Positions 17,314 through 26,602 of a stretch of DNA of 64,000 bases are shown here, piece by piece. The notes below the pieces were generated by a model, which saw only the letters and a list, made by a program, of their open reading frames with translations, had not been told where the DNA came from and did no database searches. Origin of the DNA: M1-B18 sp048264125. Lineage in GTDB: Bacteria > Bacillota > Clostridia > Peptostreptococcales > Natronincolaceae. A program made the translations under genes and the position numbers. The first letter of the stretch is position 1. Each line of letters opens with the position of its first letter. The DNA lies in NCBI GenBank assembly GCA_048264125.1, contig JBLXDM010000007.1, forward strand, positions 234,985 through 298,984, read 5' to 3'.

Positions 17314-19017
17314 ATGTGGTCTAAAGTTATTGTAGATATGAAGAGCCAGACAGTGGTAAGAGAAGCACTGGAGGTTGAATTGCAGGATTTGGGCGGAAGA
17401 GCTTTAATTGCACAATATCTAATGAAAAATGTACCACCGGATTGCGATCCACTAGGCAGTGAAAATCAACTCATATTTTGCACATCAATTTTTGCTGGCT
17501 CTAATCTCACTACAGCTAATCGGATGTCGGTTGGTGGTAAAAGTCCTTTGACGGGTGGAATTAAGGAAAGCAATGTTGGTGGTTATGCTGGTGCTTTAAT
17601 GGCTGAGCATGGGGTTAAGCTAATAGTTGTTAAGGGTATTCCTGATGCAAACGGCCTATGGCAGCTGCATTTTGATCGTGAGGGTAATGTATCCCTGGAG
17701 GATGCCGGAGGCTATGAGGGATTAAATAATTATGAGCTAGCTGAAAGGCTTCACAATAGCTTTGACAACAGCTTGGCAACGATTTCAATCGGGGCTGCAG
17801 GGGAAAGACTGTATAAATGTGCCTCCATTCAAGTTTCCGAATTTGCTTCAAATCATCCTAGTCGTGCAGCTGCAAGGGGTGGACTGGGGGCATTAATGGG
17901 CAGCAAAAGGCTTAAGAGTATAATAATCGAAAAGCCTTTTAATAAATTTAGCTTTAATTACAACGACAAAGAACGGTTTAATGAAATAAGCAAAAAATTG
18001 AACAGGATGGTGGCTGAAGGAGCTAAGAATGATCCCTTCCATAACATAGGAACAATTGCAACCATAGAGGTAACTGGTGCCAATGGCGTTCTACCGGTAG
18101 ATAATTTCTCAGGCAAGCTATTTCCTAAGTATTCCGAGGTGGGTTCCGGTACATTCTTAGCAAACCTATCAAACCGAGGAGGACGGAATAAGCTGGCATG
18201 CCAGCCGGGCTGTGTTGTTCAATGCTCCAATGAATACAGAGATAAGTCTGGACAGTACTTAACCTCTGGCCTGGAGTATGAAACTATCGCTCTATTTGGC
18301 CCAAACTGCCATATTTCAGATCTGGATGCAATAGCGATGATGGATCGTATGTGTGATGATTTAGGTGTGGATACGATAGAAGCAGCTAATACTATGGCTG
18401 TTTGCATGGAAGGTGGCGTCTTAAGCTGGGGTGATAGCGAGGGTGTAATAAAGCTATTAAAGGAAATGGCTGATGGGACTGAGTTTGGGTATTTGCTTGG
18501 TGGCGGCTGTGAAGCCGTAGGCAAGAGCCTCGGCTGTAAACGTATACCTGTAGTTAAGCATCAGGCCATTGCAGGCTATGATCCCCGAAATACCAAGGGA
18601 ACAGGTGTTACCTATGCTACTAGTCCGATGGGGGCAGACCATACAGCTGGACTTACCATGGGTAGAGCCTTCGAGGATACAGGCAGAACAGCTCAAGCCT
18701 ATGCATCAAATAAGCTGCAGGTGGCTATGTGCTTCGCTGACTGTATGATGTGTATTTTTGCATTTTCACATATGGTGCCGGGGCTGCCGCTTCTGGCAGA
18801 GCTAATGGCTGCAATGTATGGGGGAAGCTCTGAATACGCACGTGTGACAGGGCTGGGAGTTAGAACACTGTTGACCGAAAGAGCCTTCAATAAAGCAGCA
18901 GGATTGACAAAGGAGGATGATAGATTGCCGGACTTCTTTTATAATGAGCCTTCACCTGCAACCGGATCTAGATTTGACATTAATGACCATGAATTAGATG
19001 TTATTTTTAATTTCTAA
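17314..19017 (+). CDS. Aldehyde:ferredoxin oxidoreductase family tungstoenzyme, divergent
   Basis: A 567-residue protein of the AOR family, which oxidises aldehydes to acids and reduces ferredoxin using a tungsten bis-pterin and a 4Fe-4S cluster. Family blocks are NRMSVGGKSPLTGGIKESNVGG, HPSRAAARGGLGALMGSK and DPRNTKGTGVTYATSPMGADH. The cluster cysteines are C296, C300 and C304, i.e. CX3CX3C rather than the usual CX2CX3C, with a distal candidate at C473, C477 or C480. Compared with the second AOR downstream, the N-terminal region is shorter. It is followed by an overlapping ubiquitin-like gene. The substrate is not predictable. Confidence 0.85.
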   Translation: MWSKVIVDMKSQTVVREALEVELQDLGGRALIAQYLMKNVPPDCDPLGSENQLIFCTSIFAGSNLTTANRMSVGGKSPLTGGIKESNVGGYAGALMAEHGVKLIVVKGIPDANGLWQLHFDREGNVSLEDAGGYEGLNNYELAERLHNSFDNSLATISIGAAGERLYKCASIQVSEFASNHPSRAAARGGLGALMGSKRLKSIIIEKPFNKFSFNYNDKERFNEISKKLNRMVAEGAKNDPFHNIGTIATIEVTGANGVLPVDNFSGKLFPKYSEVGSGTFLANLSNRGGRNKLACQPGCVVQCSNEYRDKSGQYLTSGLEYETIALFGPNCHISDLDAIAMMDRMCDDLGVDTIEAANTMAVCMEGGVLSWGDSEGVIKLLKEMADGTEFGYLLGGGCEAVGKSLGCKRIPVVKHQAIAGYDPRNTKGTGVTYATSPMGADHTAGLTMGRAFEDTGRTAQAYASNKLQVAMCFADCMMCIFAFSHMVPGLPLLAELMAAMYGGSSEYARVTGLGVRTLLTERAFNKAAGLTKEDDRLPDFFYNEPSPATGSRFDINDHELDVIFNF

Positions 19018-19217
19018 TGATACAGATTAATGATAAAAAAATCAGCTATGTAGCAGGGATGACGCTTGCAGATGCAATTGAGGCTTCAGAGGCCCAAATA
19101 TCAGCTATGACAATTGTTTTGGTTAATGGAAACTATATATCCCTTGATATGGTTAAGGAAACAGCCTTGGTTGATGGCGTAAATATAAAATTATTAACAC
19201 TGATATCCGGAGGATAA
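19017..19217 (+). CDS. MoaD/ThiS-like ubiquitin-fold sulfur carrier
   Basis: A 66-residue beta-grasp protein ending in ...LISGG, the C-terminal Gly-Gly that is adenylated and thiocarboxylated in MoaD/ThiS proteins. Its start overlaps the stop of the AOR gene (TAATG), so the two are translationally coupled. Small MoaD-like genes accompany many AOR genes and are thought to serve dedicated tungstopterin assembly or maturation. It is shorter than a typical MoaD (~80 residues) and close to ThiS in size. The role is inferred from the GG tail and the coupling. Confidence 0.75.
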   Translation: MIQINDKKISYVAGMTLADAIEASEAQISAMTIVLVNGNYISLDMVKETALVDGVNIKLLTLISGG

Positions 19218-19341
19218 TAGAAAATTTCATGAATTTAGCTTGAAGATAGGACTCAAAATGCATGTGAATTGAAGTTTAAATGAAGGGAGGGCAATGTAGA
19301 AGAAAATTAATTAGCATCATAAAACTTAAGGGGGTCAAATG

Positions 19342-20628
19342 ATGAGTAATGAAACAACTGTAAGGCTGAATGAAAGAAATCCGTTTAGGTGGGTTATGCT
19401 CCTGTTCATCTGTCTTTTTTACTTTACTATTCTTGGTTTTACAAATCAATCCTTTAATATTCTTCTAGCTACAATATCTGAGGATATGGGCTGGACAGCA
19501 GTTCAAAGGACTGCAGTAGCTGGTGCGATGTCTACAGGAATGATATGGTTTGTATTTATTGCAGGCTCTACCTTAGATAGGTTTAGTGTTAAGAAAATAC
19601 TAGGCTCGGCTGTTCTGGTTTGTGCTGCAGTCATATTTGCCAAGGGGCGAGCACAGGGCTTTACCACCTGGTATGCAATCATGTTTATCTTTGGTGTTGC
19701 CAGCGCCTTCTACATGCCGGCTACTACAAAAATGATCGGATTGTGGTTTGATGATAGGGAGCTCTATGTTGCCAATGGCTTTTTAACATCAGCCAGCCCG
19801 ATGGGGCAATTAACAGCAAATATGCTGGGTGTAAAAATAATGTCTGCTGTCGGTGGCTGGGAAATGCTCTATACACTAGTTTCGATTAGTGTTCTATTAA
19901 TCGTAGTTGTATTCTTCTTTATTGCAAAGGACAAAAAGAGCAAGGATGCAACCTTGACCTCAACTATACTAGAAAATGCGGATCTAGGTTTTTGGAAAAA
20001 CATTGGTGGAATTTTAAGGGTGCCAATGGTTTGGGTATATTGTCTTTCTAATATGTTCTTCCTTGGAACCATATATGCTACAGGAGTTTTAGGACAGTTG
20101 GTATTCCAAACAGACCCAGGCTGGCTGCTGGATAAGTCGATATCAGGAAAAATACCTGCTGCCAACAATATGGCCTCAATGATTGCCTATATCGTTGTAC
20201 CGTTAATAATAGCTAAAATAGGCAGACAGCATTATAGAAAAATTGCAATAATAGCAGGAATCATAGCTCCGCTTTGCTTCTTTGTAGGTATTCGAAGCTT
20301 CAGCTTTACGACAGCTATTATAACCTATGCAATAGCAGGAGTCATGTTTGGAGCCATAGTTCCAGCATCAAAGGTTTTAATGCTGCAGCTGCCGGAGGTT
20401 AGAGGACAGCGGGCAGGTACTGCCTTGGGGGTATACGTGACGATAGAACGAATTGGTATAACTGCTGCCATAACCCTCTTAGGGGGCTTGCTGGCTGCTA
20501 ATCCAGCAGGAATGTCAAATACAATTGCTACCTTCTTCTTGATTCAGCTCATGGCACCCCTACTCATCTTTATTGCTGGCTTTATAGGAAAGAAAAAGGC
20601 TGTTGCTGAAGCAGCTCAGGGTGAATAA
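19342..20628 (+). CDS. Major facilitator superfamily transporter
   Basis: A 428-residue protein with twelve predicted membrane segments. The loop between segments 2 and 3 carries GSTLDRFSVKKILGS, the MFS signature-like DRF...K motif, and AKIGRQHYRK is its counterpart in the second half. ATG 19342 is seven bases after GGGGG; ATG 19339 is also possible. It lies between the two AOR modules, so uptake or export of the pathway substrate or product (an organic acid, for example) is inferred. Confidence 0.82.
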   Translation: MSNETTVRLNERNPFRWVMLLFICLFYFTILGFTNQSFNILLATISEDMGWTAVQRTAVAGAMSTGMIWFVFIAGSTLDRFSVKKILGSAVLVCAAVIFAKGRAQGFTTWYAIMFIFGVASAFYMPATTKMIGLWFDDRELYVANGFLTSASPMGQLTANMLGVKIMSAVGGWEMLYTLVSISVLLIVVVFFFIAKDKKSKDATLTSTILENADLGFWKNIGGILRVPMVWVYCLSNMFFLGTIYATGVLGQLVFQTDPGWLLDKSISGKIPAANNMASMIAYIVVPLIIAKIGRQHYRKIAIIAGIIAPLCFFVGIRSFSFTTAIITYAIAGVMFGAIVPASKVLMLQLPEVRGQRAGTALGVYVTIERIGITAAITLLGGLLAANPAGMSNTIATFFLIQLMAPLLIFIAGFIGKKKAVAEAAQGE

Positions 20629-20649
20629 TCTACAAATGAAAAAGCTTTA

Positions 20650-20688
20650 GGCTTAAGAGGAGGAGGTTTAGGGCTAACTCCTCTTGCC
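20650..20688 (+). terminator. Stem-loop between MFS and the second AOR
   Basis: GGC-TT-AAGAGGAG (20650-20662) pairs with CTCCTCTT-GCC (20678-20688). Only short T-runs follow, so it may lower read-through rather than fully stop transcription. Confidence 0.4.
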
Positions 20689-20785
20689 TTTAGTAATTTA
20701 AGATCAATCTTATCATTAATCCGTATTAATGCTTTATGGGCAGATGCTTTCAGCTTAAGAGAGCCTTACAAAAGGGAGGGTTTTT

Positions 20786-22636
20786 ATGAAGGAATACGTA
20801 GGAAAGCTACTTAGAATAAATCTCAGCTTAAACAAAATTTCAATAGAGGATATACCTCATCAATATTTTAAGGACTATTTAGGCGGTTCTGGTCTTGCTG
20901 CTAAATATCTATATGATGAAAATGATTTTAGCGACGATGTTTTCAGTGAAAACAATAAGCTGGTCTATTCCGTTGGGCCTTTAAATGGCACAAATTATCC
21001 CACATCAGGAAGGTTCAATGTATCATGTCGCTCACCACTAACCAAAGCTTGGTTAGACGCCAGTGCCTCCGGTAGATTTGGTAATCTCTTAAAAAGAGCA
21101 GGCTATGATGTCATCATCATCGAGGGAAAGTCTGATAAGCCAGTGTACCTTTATGTAAACAATGATGAGGTGCAGCTGAGGGATGCAGCTGAAATTTGGG
21201 GTGAAAACACATCAAAGACAATTGAAAGAATAGAGGCTGAATGTGGAAATATTAAAGGTAGCTGCTGTGCAATAGGACCTGCAGGAGAAGGCTTAGTAAA
21301 AATGGCAAGTATCATAAGCAGCGGAGGCAGAGCTGTTGGCAGAGGTGGAGCAGGAGCCCTAATGGGGTCTAAGAATTTAAAGGCAGTTTTTGTCTATGGA
21401 GATAAAGGGATTAGCCTACAGGACGATTTGGCCTTTAAGGAAACGGTAAAGGAAGCTGTAGGCAAACTGGCGGAGAATGATACTGCAAAGGCCCTCAAGG
21501 CATATGGAACCGGTGTTTCAATGGCTTTAGCCTTTGAGTCTGGGGACGCTCCAACAAAGAATTGGAAGCAGGGCAGCTGGGATGGCTATATGAAAATCAG
21601 TGGTATTACAATGGCTAAAACCATGTTAAAGAAGTATGTTCCTGAATGCTATGCTTGTCCTATCCAGTGTGCACGTAATGTAGAAATAGAGGAAGGTCCC
21701 TATGCAATGAAGGGTAACGGTCCCGAATACGAAACCTTAGGTGCATTTGGATCAATGTGCCTTAACGATAATCTTGAATCCATTGCCTATGCAAACATAT
21801 TGTGCCGTGAATATGGTTTAGACACTATTTCGGTAGGCAGCGCTATAGCCTTTGCCATGGAAGCTCATGAGAAAGGCATTTTAGAAGGAAGTGCTGCAGA
21901 GGATATTGATCTAAAATGGGGTAATGTGGAGGCAATACTGTCCTTGATAGAGAAAGTTGCAAAGGCTGAGGGCTTGGGCAAGCTTCTGGGCGAGGGGGTT
22001 AGGCGTGCAGCGGAGGTATTAGGGAAGGGCAGTGAGGAATTCGCAGTTCACGTCAAGGGCTTGGAGCTTCCTATGCACGACCCAAGAGCGAATTATAGTA
22101 TGGCTACAACCTATGCAACCTCTCCAAGAGGTGGATGTCATATGCACGGGCCATCTTTTATGTTTGAAAGAGGAAGACTTTTACCGGATGCTGGAATTAC
22201 TGCAGCCTTCAGTCCCCACGAAACAGAAAATAAGGGTTATTTAGCAAAGGTAATTCAAGACTATGGCGCAGTAGTTTGCTCGTCGGTTATTTGCATGTTC
22301 ACTACTGTAGCCCTCACGCCCACCGACCTATCCAAAGCGATAGAGCAGTCCATCGGCCTCAAGCTGGATGCAGCTGAGCTGCTAAAGGCAGGAGAAAGAG
22401 TCGTTAACCTGCAAAGAGCCTTTAACATTAGATTAGGCCTAAGCAGTCAGGATGATACTTTACCTGCACGGGTTCTAACCTCTGTAGAGGGGGGGCCAAT
22501 AGAGGGGCGTATTCCGAATTTCCATCAGCAGCTGGAGGAATATTACTGCTTAAGGAAGTGGGAAAAGGATGGAAGACCTTCTAAAGAAAAGCTCCTTGAG
22601 CTTGGACTGGAGTCTGTTATTAATGACCTTTACTAG
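20786..22636 (+). CDS. Aldehyde:ferredoxin oxidoreductase family tungstoenzyme
   Basis: A 616-residue AOR of near-canonical length. The N-terminal pterin domain contains YLGGSGLAAKYL, YPTSGRFNVSCRSPLTKAWLD and SSGGRAVGRGGAGALMGSK. The cluster cysteines are C288, C291, C295 (CYACPIQC, canonical CX2CX3C) with distal C498. DPRANYSMATTYATSPRGGCHMHG is the second pterin-binding region. It would oxidise an aldehyde to its acid with ferredoxin as acceptor. AAGGGAGGG precedes the start. An overlapping MoaD-like gene follows, as for the first AOR. Confidence 0.9.
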   Translation: MKEYVGKLLRINLSLNKISIEDIPHQYFKDYLGGSGLAAKYLYDENDFSDDVFSENNKLVYSVGPLNGTNYPTSGRFNVSCRSPLTKAWLDASASGRFGNLLKRAGYDVIIIEGKSDKPVYLYVNNDEVQLRDAAEIWGENTSKTIERIEAECGNIKGSCCAIGPAGEGLVKMASIISSGGRAVGRGGAGALMGSKNLKAVFVYGDKGISLQDDLAFKETVKEAVGKLAENDTAKALKAYGTGVSMALAFESGDAPTKNWKQGSWDGYMKISGITMAKTMLKKYVPECYACPIQCARNVEIEEGPYAMKGNGPEYETLGAFGSMCLNDNLESIAYANILCREYGLDTISVGSAIAFAMEAHEKGILEGSAAEDIDLKWGNVEAILSLIEKVAKAEGLGKLLGEGVRRAAEVLGKGSEEFAVHVKGLELPMHDPRANYSMATTYATSPRGGCHMHGPSFMFERGRLLPDAGITAAFSPHETENKGYLAKVIQDYGAVVCSSVICMFTTVALTPTDLSKAIEQSIGLKLDAAELLKAGERVVNLQRAFNIRLGLSSQDDTLPARVLTSVEGGPIEGRIPNFHQQLEEYYCLRKWEKDGRPSKEKLLELGLESVINDLY

Positions 22637-22904
22637 TATTCGTATACATTTATATGGTGTTATTCCGGGAAAATATTTTGACCTTCAAATGCGCTTGCCT
22701 GAGGAGTTTACCTTAGCTGACATAGAATGCAAAATAGTTAAGCTATATCGGAAATATATATCAAAGCTATATATTACACCGGATGAATTATTAAACCATG
22801 AATGCATAATTGCTGTTGACGGTAAGGGAAGGCATTTGTCTGCTACGGAAAACCTGAGGGGTATAAAAGAAATTTGGTTTATTATACCTATAGCTGGAGG
22901 TTGA
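22623..22904 (+). CDS. MoaD-like ubiquitin-fold protein with C-terminal GG
   Basis: A 93-residue protein (MTFTSIRIHLYGVIPGK...WFIIPIAGG). The ending IPIAGG is the MoaD-type Gly-Gly tail and the length matches MoaD. Its ATG lies 14 bases inside the end of the AOR gene in another frame, implying coupled translation; a longer upstream reading in the same frame is an overlap artefact. It is proposed to serve sulfur transfer for the tungstopterin of the upstream AOR. It differs in length and sequence from the other small carrier at 19.0 kb. Confidence 0.72.
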   Translation: MTFTSIRIHLYGVIPGKYFDLQMRLPEEFTLADIECKIVKLYRKYISKLYITPDELLNHECIIAVDGKGRHLSATENLRGIKEIWFIIPIAGG

Positions 22905-22930
22905 GAGCAATATAAGAATGGGGGAAAAGT

Positions 22931-23722
22931 ATGAAAATAGATTTGTCGGGAAAAACAGCCATTGTAACCGGTGCAGGTGGGGATATCGGGGAAGGCATTA
23001 TTGATGTGCTGGCAGGCTGTGGAGCGGATTTAGCTTTAGCTGATATAAATTATGAAGGTGTGGATAAGCTGGCTTCAAAAATATCCAATAAGTACAATGT
23101 TCTAGCTAAGGCTTATAGATTAGATATTTCAAATGAAGAAGCAGTTGCGGAAATATTTAAACAGATCAATAATGACTTCAACAAAATTGATATTCTAGTT
23201 GCCGGAGCAGGTGTGGCGGGAGAAGGCGCCAATTATCATCAGACATCCCTGGAGGCAGCTAAAAGAATCATAGATGTAAATCTTCATGGAACTGGTATTT
23301 GTATAAAGGCAGCATTGGACTATATGCTTCCTAAAGGCTATGGCAGGATTGTTACGATTTCCTCAATAGCAGGAAGAACCGGCACAGTCGGAACACCAAA
23401 CTACTCTATATCGAAGGCGGCCATTATAGCCCTAACACAATCAATTGCAAGAGCCCATGCTAAAGAGGGGATAAATGCAAACTGTGTTTGTCCGGGATAT
23501 ATTCTAACCGACATGTGGAAGAAGGGTGTAGAAAAATACAGTAAATTCCTAGATAAAACACCTGAAGAGACCTGGAAGCTATTAGCTTTAGATAAAATGG
23601 CTACGGGAAGGGCTCAGGAACCAGAGGATATTGGATATGCAGTTGCTTTCTTAGCCTCTGAACTATCCAGAAACATAACAGGTCAGGCATTAAATGTCTG
23701 TGGTGGTGCAAAATTCAACTAG
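22931..23722 (+). CDS. Short-chain dehydrogenase/reductase (SDR family oxidoreductase)
   Basis: A 263-residue classical SDR. The NAD(P) loop is TGAGGDIG (13-20), D39 after strand 2 favours NAD(H), N117 is conserved, S144/S145 precede the catalytic Y158-SIS-K162 motif, and PGYILTDM and the GQALNVCGG end are typical. It oxidises or reduces a hydroxy/keto substrate. It follows the second AOR module with a GGGGGAAA site and precedes the thiamine enzyme, so a 2-hydroxy or vicinal diol intermediate is a reasonable guess. Confidence 0.87.
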   Translation: MKIDLSGKTAIVTGAGGDIGEGIIDVLAGCGADLALADINYEGVDKLASKISNKYNVLAKAYRLDISNEEAVAEIFKQINNDFNKIDILVAGAGVAGEGANYHQTSLEAAKRIIDVNLHGTGICIKAALDYMLPKGYGRIVTISSIAGRTGTVGTPNYSISKAAIIALTQSIARAHAKEGINANCVCPGYILTDMWKKGVEKYSKFLDKTPEETWKLLALDKMATGRAQEPEDIGYAVAFLASELSRNITGQALNVCGGAKFN

Positions 23723-23750
23723 CGAAGCGACAATATAAGGGGGAATAAAA

Positions 23751-25436
23751 ATGGAAAAAATTGATGGCGGAAGGCTATTTGCCAAGGCACTGAAAAGGGA
23801 AGGCGTAGAATGTGTATTTACCTTATCCGGCGGGCATATAATGCCAATTTTATATGGCTGTCGTGAAGAGGGAATACGGGTAATAGATGTAAGGCATGAA
23901 TGCTCTGGCGGTTATGCTGCAGAGGCATATGCAAAGGTAACAGGGAAGCCTGGGGTGCTAATTACAACTGCTGGGCCGGGAATCACCAATGCCACGACTG
24001 CAATGGCTGAAGCAGCAGAAACAGGTATACCTCTAATACACATAGGAGGAGGCTCACCACTACGTGAAAATGATACAGGACCTCTTCAAAACGTTGATAG
24101 CTTTGGGGCAATGAGTATTTTCTGTAAATGGTCGAGGAAAATATTCAGCAGCAACAGGATACCAGAGTATGTTGCTATGGCCTTTAGAAATGCATATAAT
24201 GCTACTCCAGGCCCTGTTTACCTTGAAATTGCAGCAGATGTCCTGAACCAGAGCTATGAAGAGAATACGATTTATTGGCCTAATAATTATAGGGCCCAAA
24301 CCACCGCCTACGGAGATCCTCAGCTGATTGAAAAGGCAGCAGATGCTTTAGCAGCCGCAAAGAAGCCTGCTATGATTATTGGGGAGACGGCTAGATTTTC
24401 AAGTGAATACGCAAAGGAAGTAGAGGAGCTGGCTAAGTTTTTAAATATGCCGGTATTTGTTCAAACCACCTCCAGAGGGGTATTTGCTGATGAAGGCGAA
24501 AATGAGCTGTTTTGCATTGGCGATGGTGCCATAAAGGGAGCAGATGTTGTATTGGAGCTTGCTGTAGACCACAGCTACAAAATAGGGAAGGGAAAGGCAC
24601 CAAGAATTAATGCCGATGCACTAAGAATCATGGTACATCCGGACCTTACTAAAATAGGCTATAATGCTCCAGCAGATATTGGTATTGTGGCAGGGGCCAG
24701 TGCAGCTGCGATGCAGATATTAGAAGCTCTTAAGTCTAGGGCGGAGACTAAAGCTAAAGATGCTTGGTTGATCGAAGCGAGGGAATTAAATAGAGGGCTG
24801 AAGGATGCTTTTGTTACTGCTGCTGCCTCCACCATTATACCTGTTCATCCCGGGAGAGTTGCCGCCGAGGTTATGAAATTTATTAACACTGAAGCAAGGG
24901 ACTGGCATGTCGTATGCGATGGTGGCGATTCTGCCAGCTGGATTGATGCAAATACAACAGCTCGATATCCAGGTCAGGTGATAAGATACGGACCCTTAGG
25001 AACCATTGGAACAGGCCAAGGCTATACCCTGGGTGCATGGGCAGCTGATGGCAAGCCTGTGCTGTATTATACAGGAGATGGTAGCATTGGCTTTTATACC
25101 ATGGAGTTTGAGACCTATGTGAGAAACAGCATACCTGTAGTTTGCGTTATTTCTAATGATTCAGCCTGGGGAATGATAAAGCTGTCGGAGGAAGCGAAAA
25201 GACCTGATTATATCAATAAGAATGGTCATTTAGCCAACAACTTAACTGAAATGTTTCCATATGAAAGGCTGGCAGAGCTTTGGGGAGGTGTAGGGATAAA
25301 GGTTAGCCACTATGACGATATTATTCCTGCAATCAAAAAAGTTAGAGAGTCAGGTAAGCCGGGGATTGTAAACGTTGAGGTTGATAAAACCAAGATGACA
25401 CCCGCGACGGCTGCCTTCGCTGGTCCAAAGAGATAA
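23751..25436 (+). CDS. Thiamine-diphosphate-dependent enzyme (acetolactate synthase/decarboxylase-like)
   Basis: A 561-residue three-domain ThDP enzyme. The pyrimidine domain has the catalytic glutamate E50 in DVRHECSGGYAAEAYAKVTG, the central domain spans ~190-330, and the PP domain carries GDGSIGFYTMEFETYVRN...VISND (about 445-475), the Mg-ThDP motif. The family includes acetolactate synthase, oxalyl-CoA decarboxylase, benzoylformate decarboxylase and 2-hydroxyacyl-CoA lyase; the sequence alone does not separate these. In context it would form or cleave a C-C bond next to a carbonyl and release an aldehyde for the AORs. The specific reaction is unknown. Confidence 0.85.
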   Translation: MEKIDGGRLFAKALKREGVECVFTLSGGHIMPILYGCREEGIRVIDVRHECSGGYAAEAYAKVTGKPGVLITTAGPGITNATTAMAEAAETGIPLIHIGGGSPLRENDTGPLQNVDSFGAMSIFCKWSRKIFSSNRIPEYVAMAFRNAYNATPGPVYLEIAADVLNQSYEENTIYWPNNYRAQTTAYGDPQLIEKAADALAAAKKPAMIIGETARFSSEYAKEVEELAKFLNMPVFVQTTSRGVFADEGENELFCIGDGAIKGADVVLELAVDHSYKIGKGKAPRINADALRIMVHPDLTKIGYNAPADIGIVAGASAAAMQILEALKSRAETKAKDAWLIEARELNRGLKDAFVTAAASTIIPVHPGRVAAEVMKFINTEARDWHVVCDGGDSASWIDANTTARYPGQVIRYGPLGTIGTGQGYTLGAWAADGKPVLYYTGDGSIGFYTMEFETYVRNSIPVVCVISNDSAWGMIKLSEEAKRPDYINKNGHLANNLTEMFPYERLAELWGGVGIKVSHYDDIIPAIKKVRESGKPGIVNVEVDKTKMTPATAAFAGPKR

Positions 25437-25449
25437 TAGAATATAAAAA

Positions 25450-25484
25450 AATCACCCTGTTATGGATTTCATAGCAGGGTGATT
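25450..25484 (-). terminator. Perfect hairpin with T-run on the minus strand
   Basis: AATCACCCTG (25450-25459) and CAGGGTGATT (25475-25484) form a 10-bp stem extended by TATG/CATA. On the minus strand it is followed by a run of T residues; on the + strand it is followed by GAAAGG and no T-run. It would therefore stop antisense transcripts, or act on the + strand only as a processing or stabilising hairpin between the thiamine enzyme and the zinc ADH. Confidence 0.5.
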
Positions 25485-25502
25485 GAAAGGTGGGAGAAGG
25501 CA

Positions 25503-26465
25503 ATGAAGGCTTGTGTCAAGGAAGCAAAATGTAAGCTGACTATAAAGGAAATAGATATGCCACAGCGATTTGAGGAGGATGATGTATTAATTAAGGTAAC
25601 GAAGGTAGGTATATGTGGTTCAGATGTCCATTTATGGGAGCTGGAGGATAGAATTGGTTTGGTAATGGGGCATGAGTTTTGTGGCATAGTAGTAGATCCT
25701 GGAACCAGCAGCTTTAAGGCTGGACAAAGGGTGGTAGTTATACCAAAGGGACCTAGAGGCTATTATTCGACGCCTGGTGTTCATGCCCAAGGAGCCTTTG
25801 CAGAATATTTCTATGCTGCAGCAAGGTTTGTAAGATTGGTTCCAGACAATATAGATGATAATGCAGCGAATATGATTGAGCCCTGTGGTATTGCCTACAA
25901 AGCAGTATTAAAGGCAAACATTCAAGCAAATGACAAGGTGCTTGTAACTGGAACGGGAATTATTGGTTTATTGGCTGCTGCATGGGCAAAGGCTCTAGGG
26001 GCACAGTATGTTGCTTTAACTGAAGTAAATGATAGTCGGATTTCTATTGCTGGTGAATTAAGTGATGCTGATGAAGTATTTGATGCTAAAGCTATAAACA
26101 TTGAAAATCAATTAACTGATGCTACTAACGGGGGTTTTGACAAGGTTATTGAGTGCACAGCTGCTACATCAGCCATAAACCTAGCGATAAATGTTATGAA
26201 GCATGGCGGAAGGATGATACTCTTAGGCGTAAACTATAAGCAGATTCCTATTAATACGCTAAAAATAATGATGAATGAGCTGGTTATAGAGGGCTCCTTT
26301 GGCTCCTCCGTTGTGTTTGACAAGGTCATAGAGCTGCTTTCACAAAACACGATAAATATAACAAAATATGTAACGAAGGAGATAGGCTTTAAGGGGATTC
26401 AAGAGGCCTTTGAAGAGCTCCATAGTGGAAGCAGCAGTAATATAAAGATTGTAATATCACCTTGA
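25503..26465 (+). CDS. Zinc-dependent medium-chain alcohol dehydrogenase
   Basis: A 320-residue MDR enzyme. Catalytic zinc ligands are C38 (GICGSD), H57-E58 (GHEFCG) and E126 (IEPCGIA). The coenzyme-binding loop is VTGTGIIG (148-155). The usual structural zinc loop with four cysteines is absent: residues 75-100 contain none. The start is ATG 25503, six bases after GGTGGGAG. It resembles sorbitol/threonine/butanediol-type dehydrogenases. It lies downstream of the thiamine enzyme; acyloin or diol oxidation is one possibility. Confidence 0.85.
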   Translation: MKACVKEAKCKLTIKEIDMPQRFEEDDVLIKVTKVGICGSDVHLWELEDRIGLVMGHEFCGIVVDPGTSSFKAGQRVVVIPKGPRGYYSTPGVHAQGAFAEYFYAAARFVRLVPDNIDDNAANMIEPCGIAYKAVLKANIQANDKVLVTGTGIIGLLAAAWAKALGAQYVALTEVNDSRISIAGELSDADEVFDAKAINIENQLTDATNGGFDKVIECTAATSAINLAINVMKHGGRMILLGVNYKQIPINTLKIMMNELVIEGSFGSSVVFDKVIELLSQNTINITKYVTKEIGFKGIQEAFEELHSGSSSNIKIVISP

Positions 26466-26602
26466 GGAACAGAACCCTTTCTAACATGTCAATTTGTAGT
26501 TTCTGATGTGATTTCTAGCATGGGTTATTTACTATGATTTAGAATATGGAGTCGTATTTGAGAAAGTTATTTTACAAATCACGTTAAAGGAGAGATTTAA
26601 AA

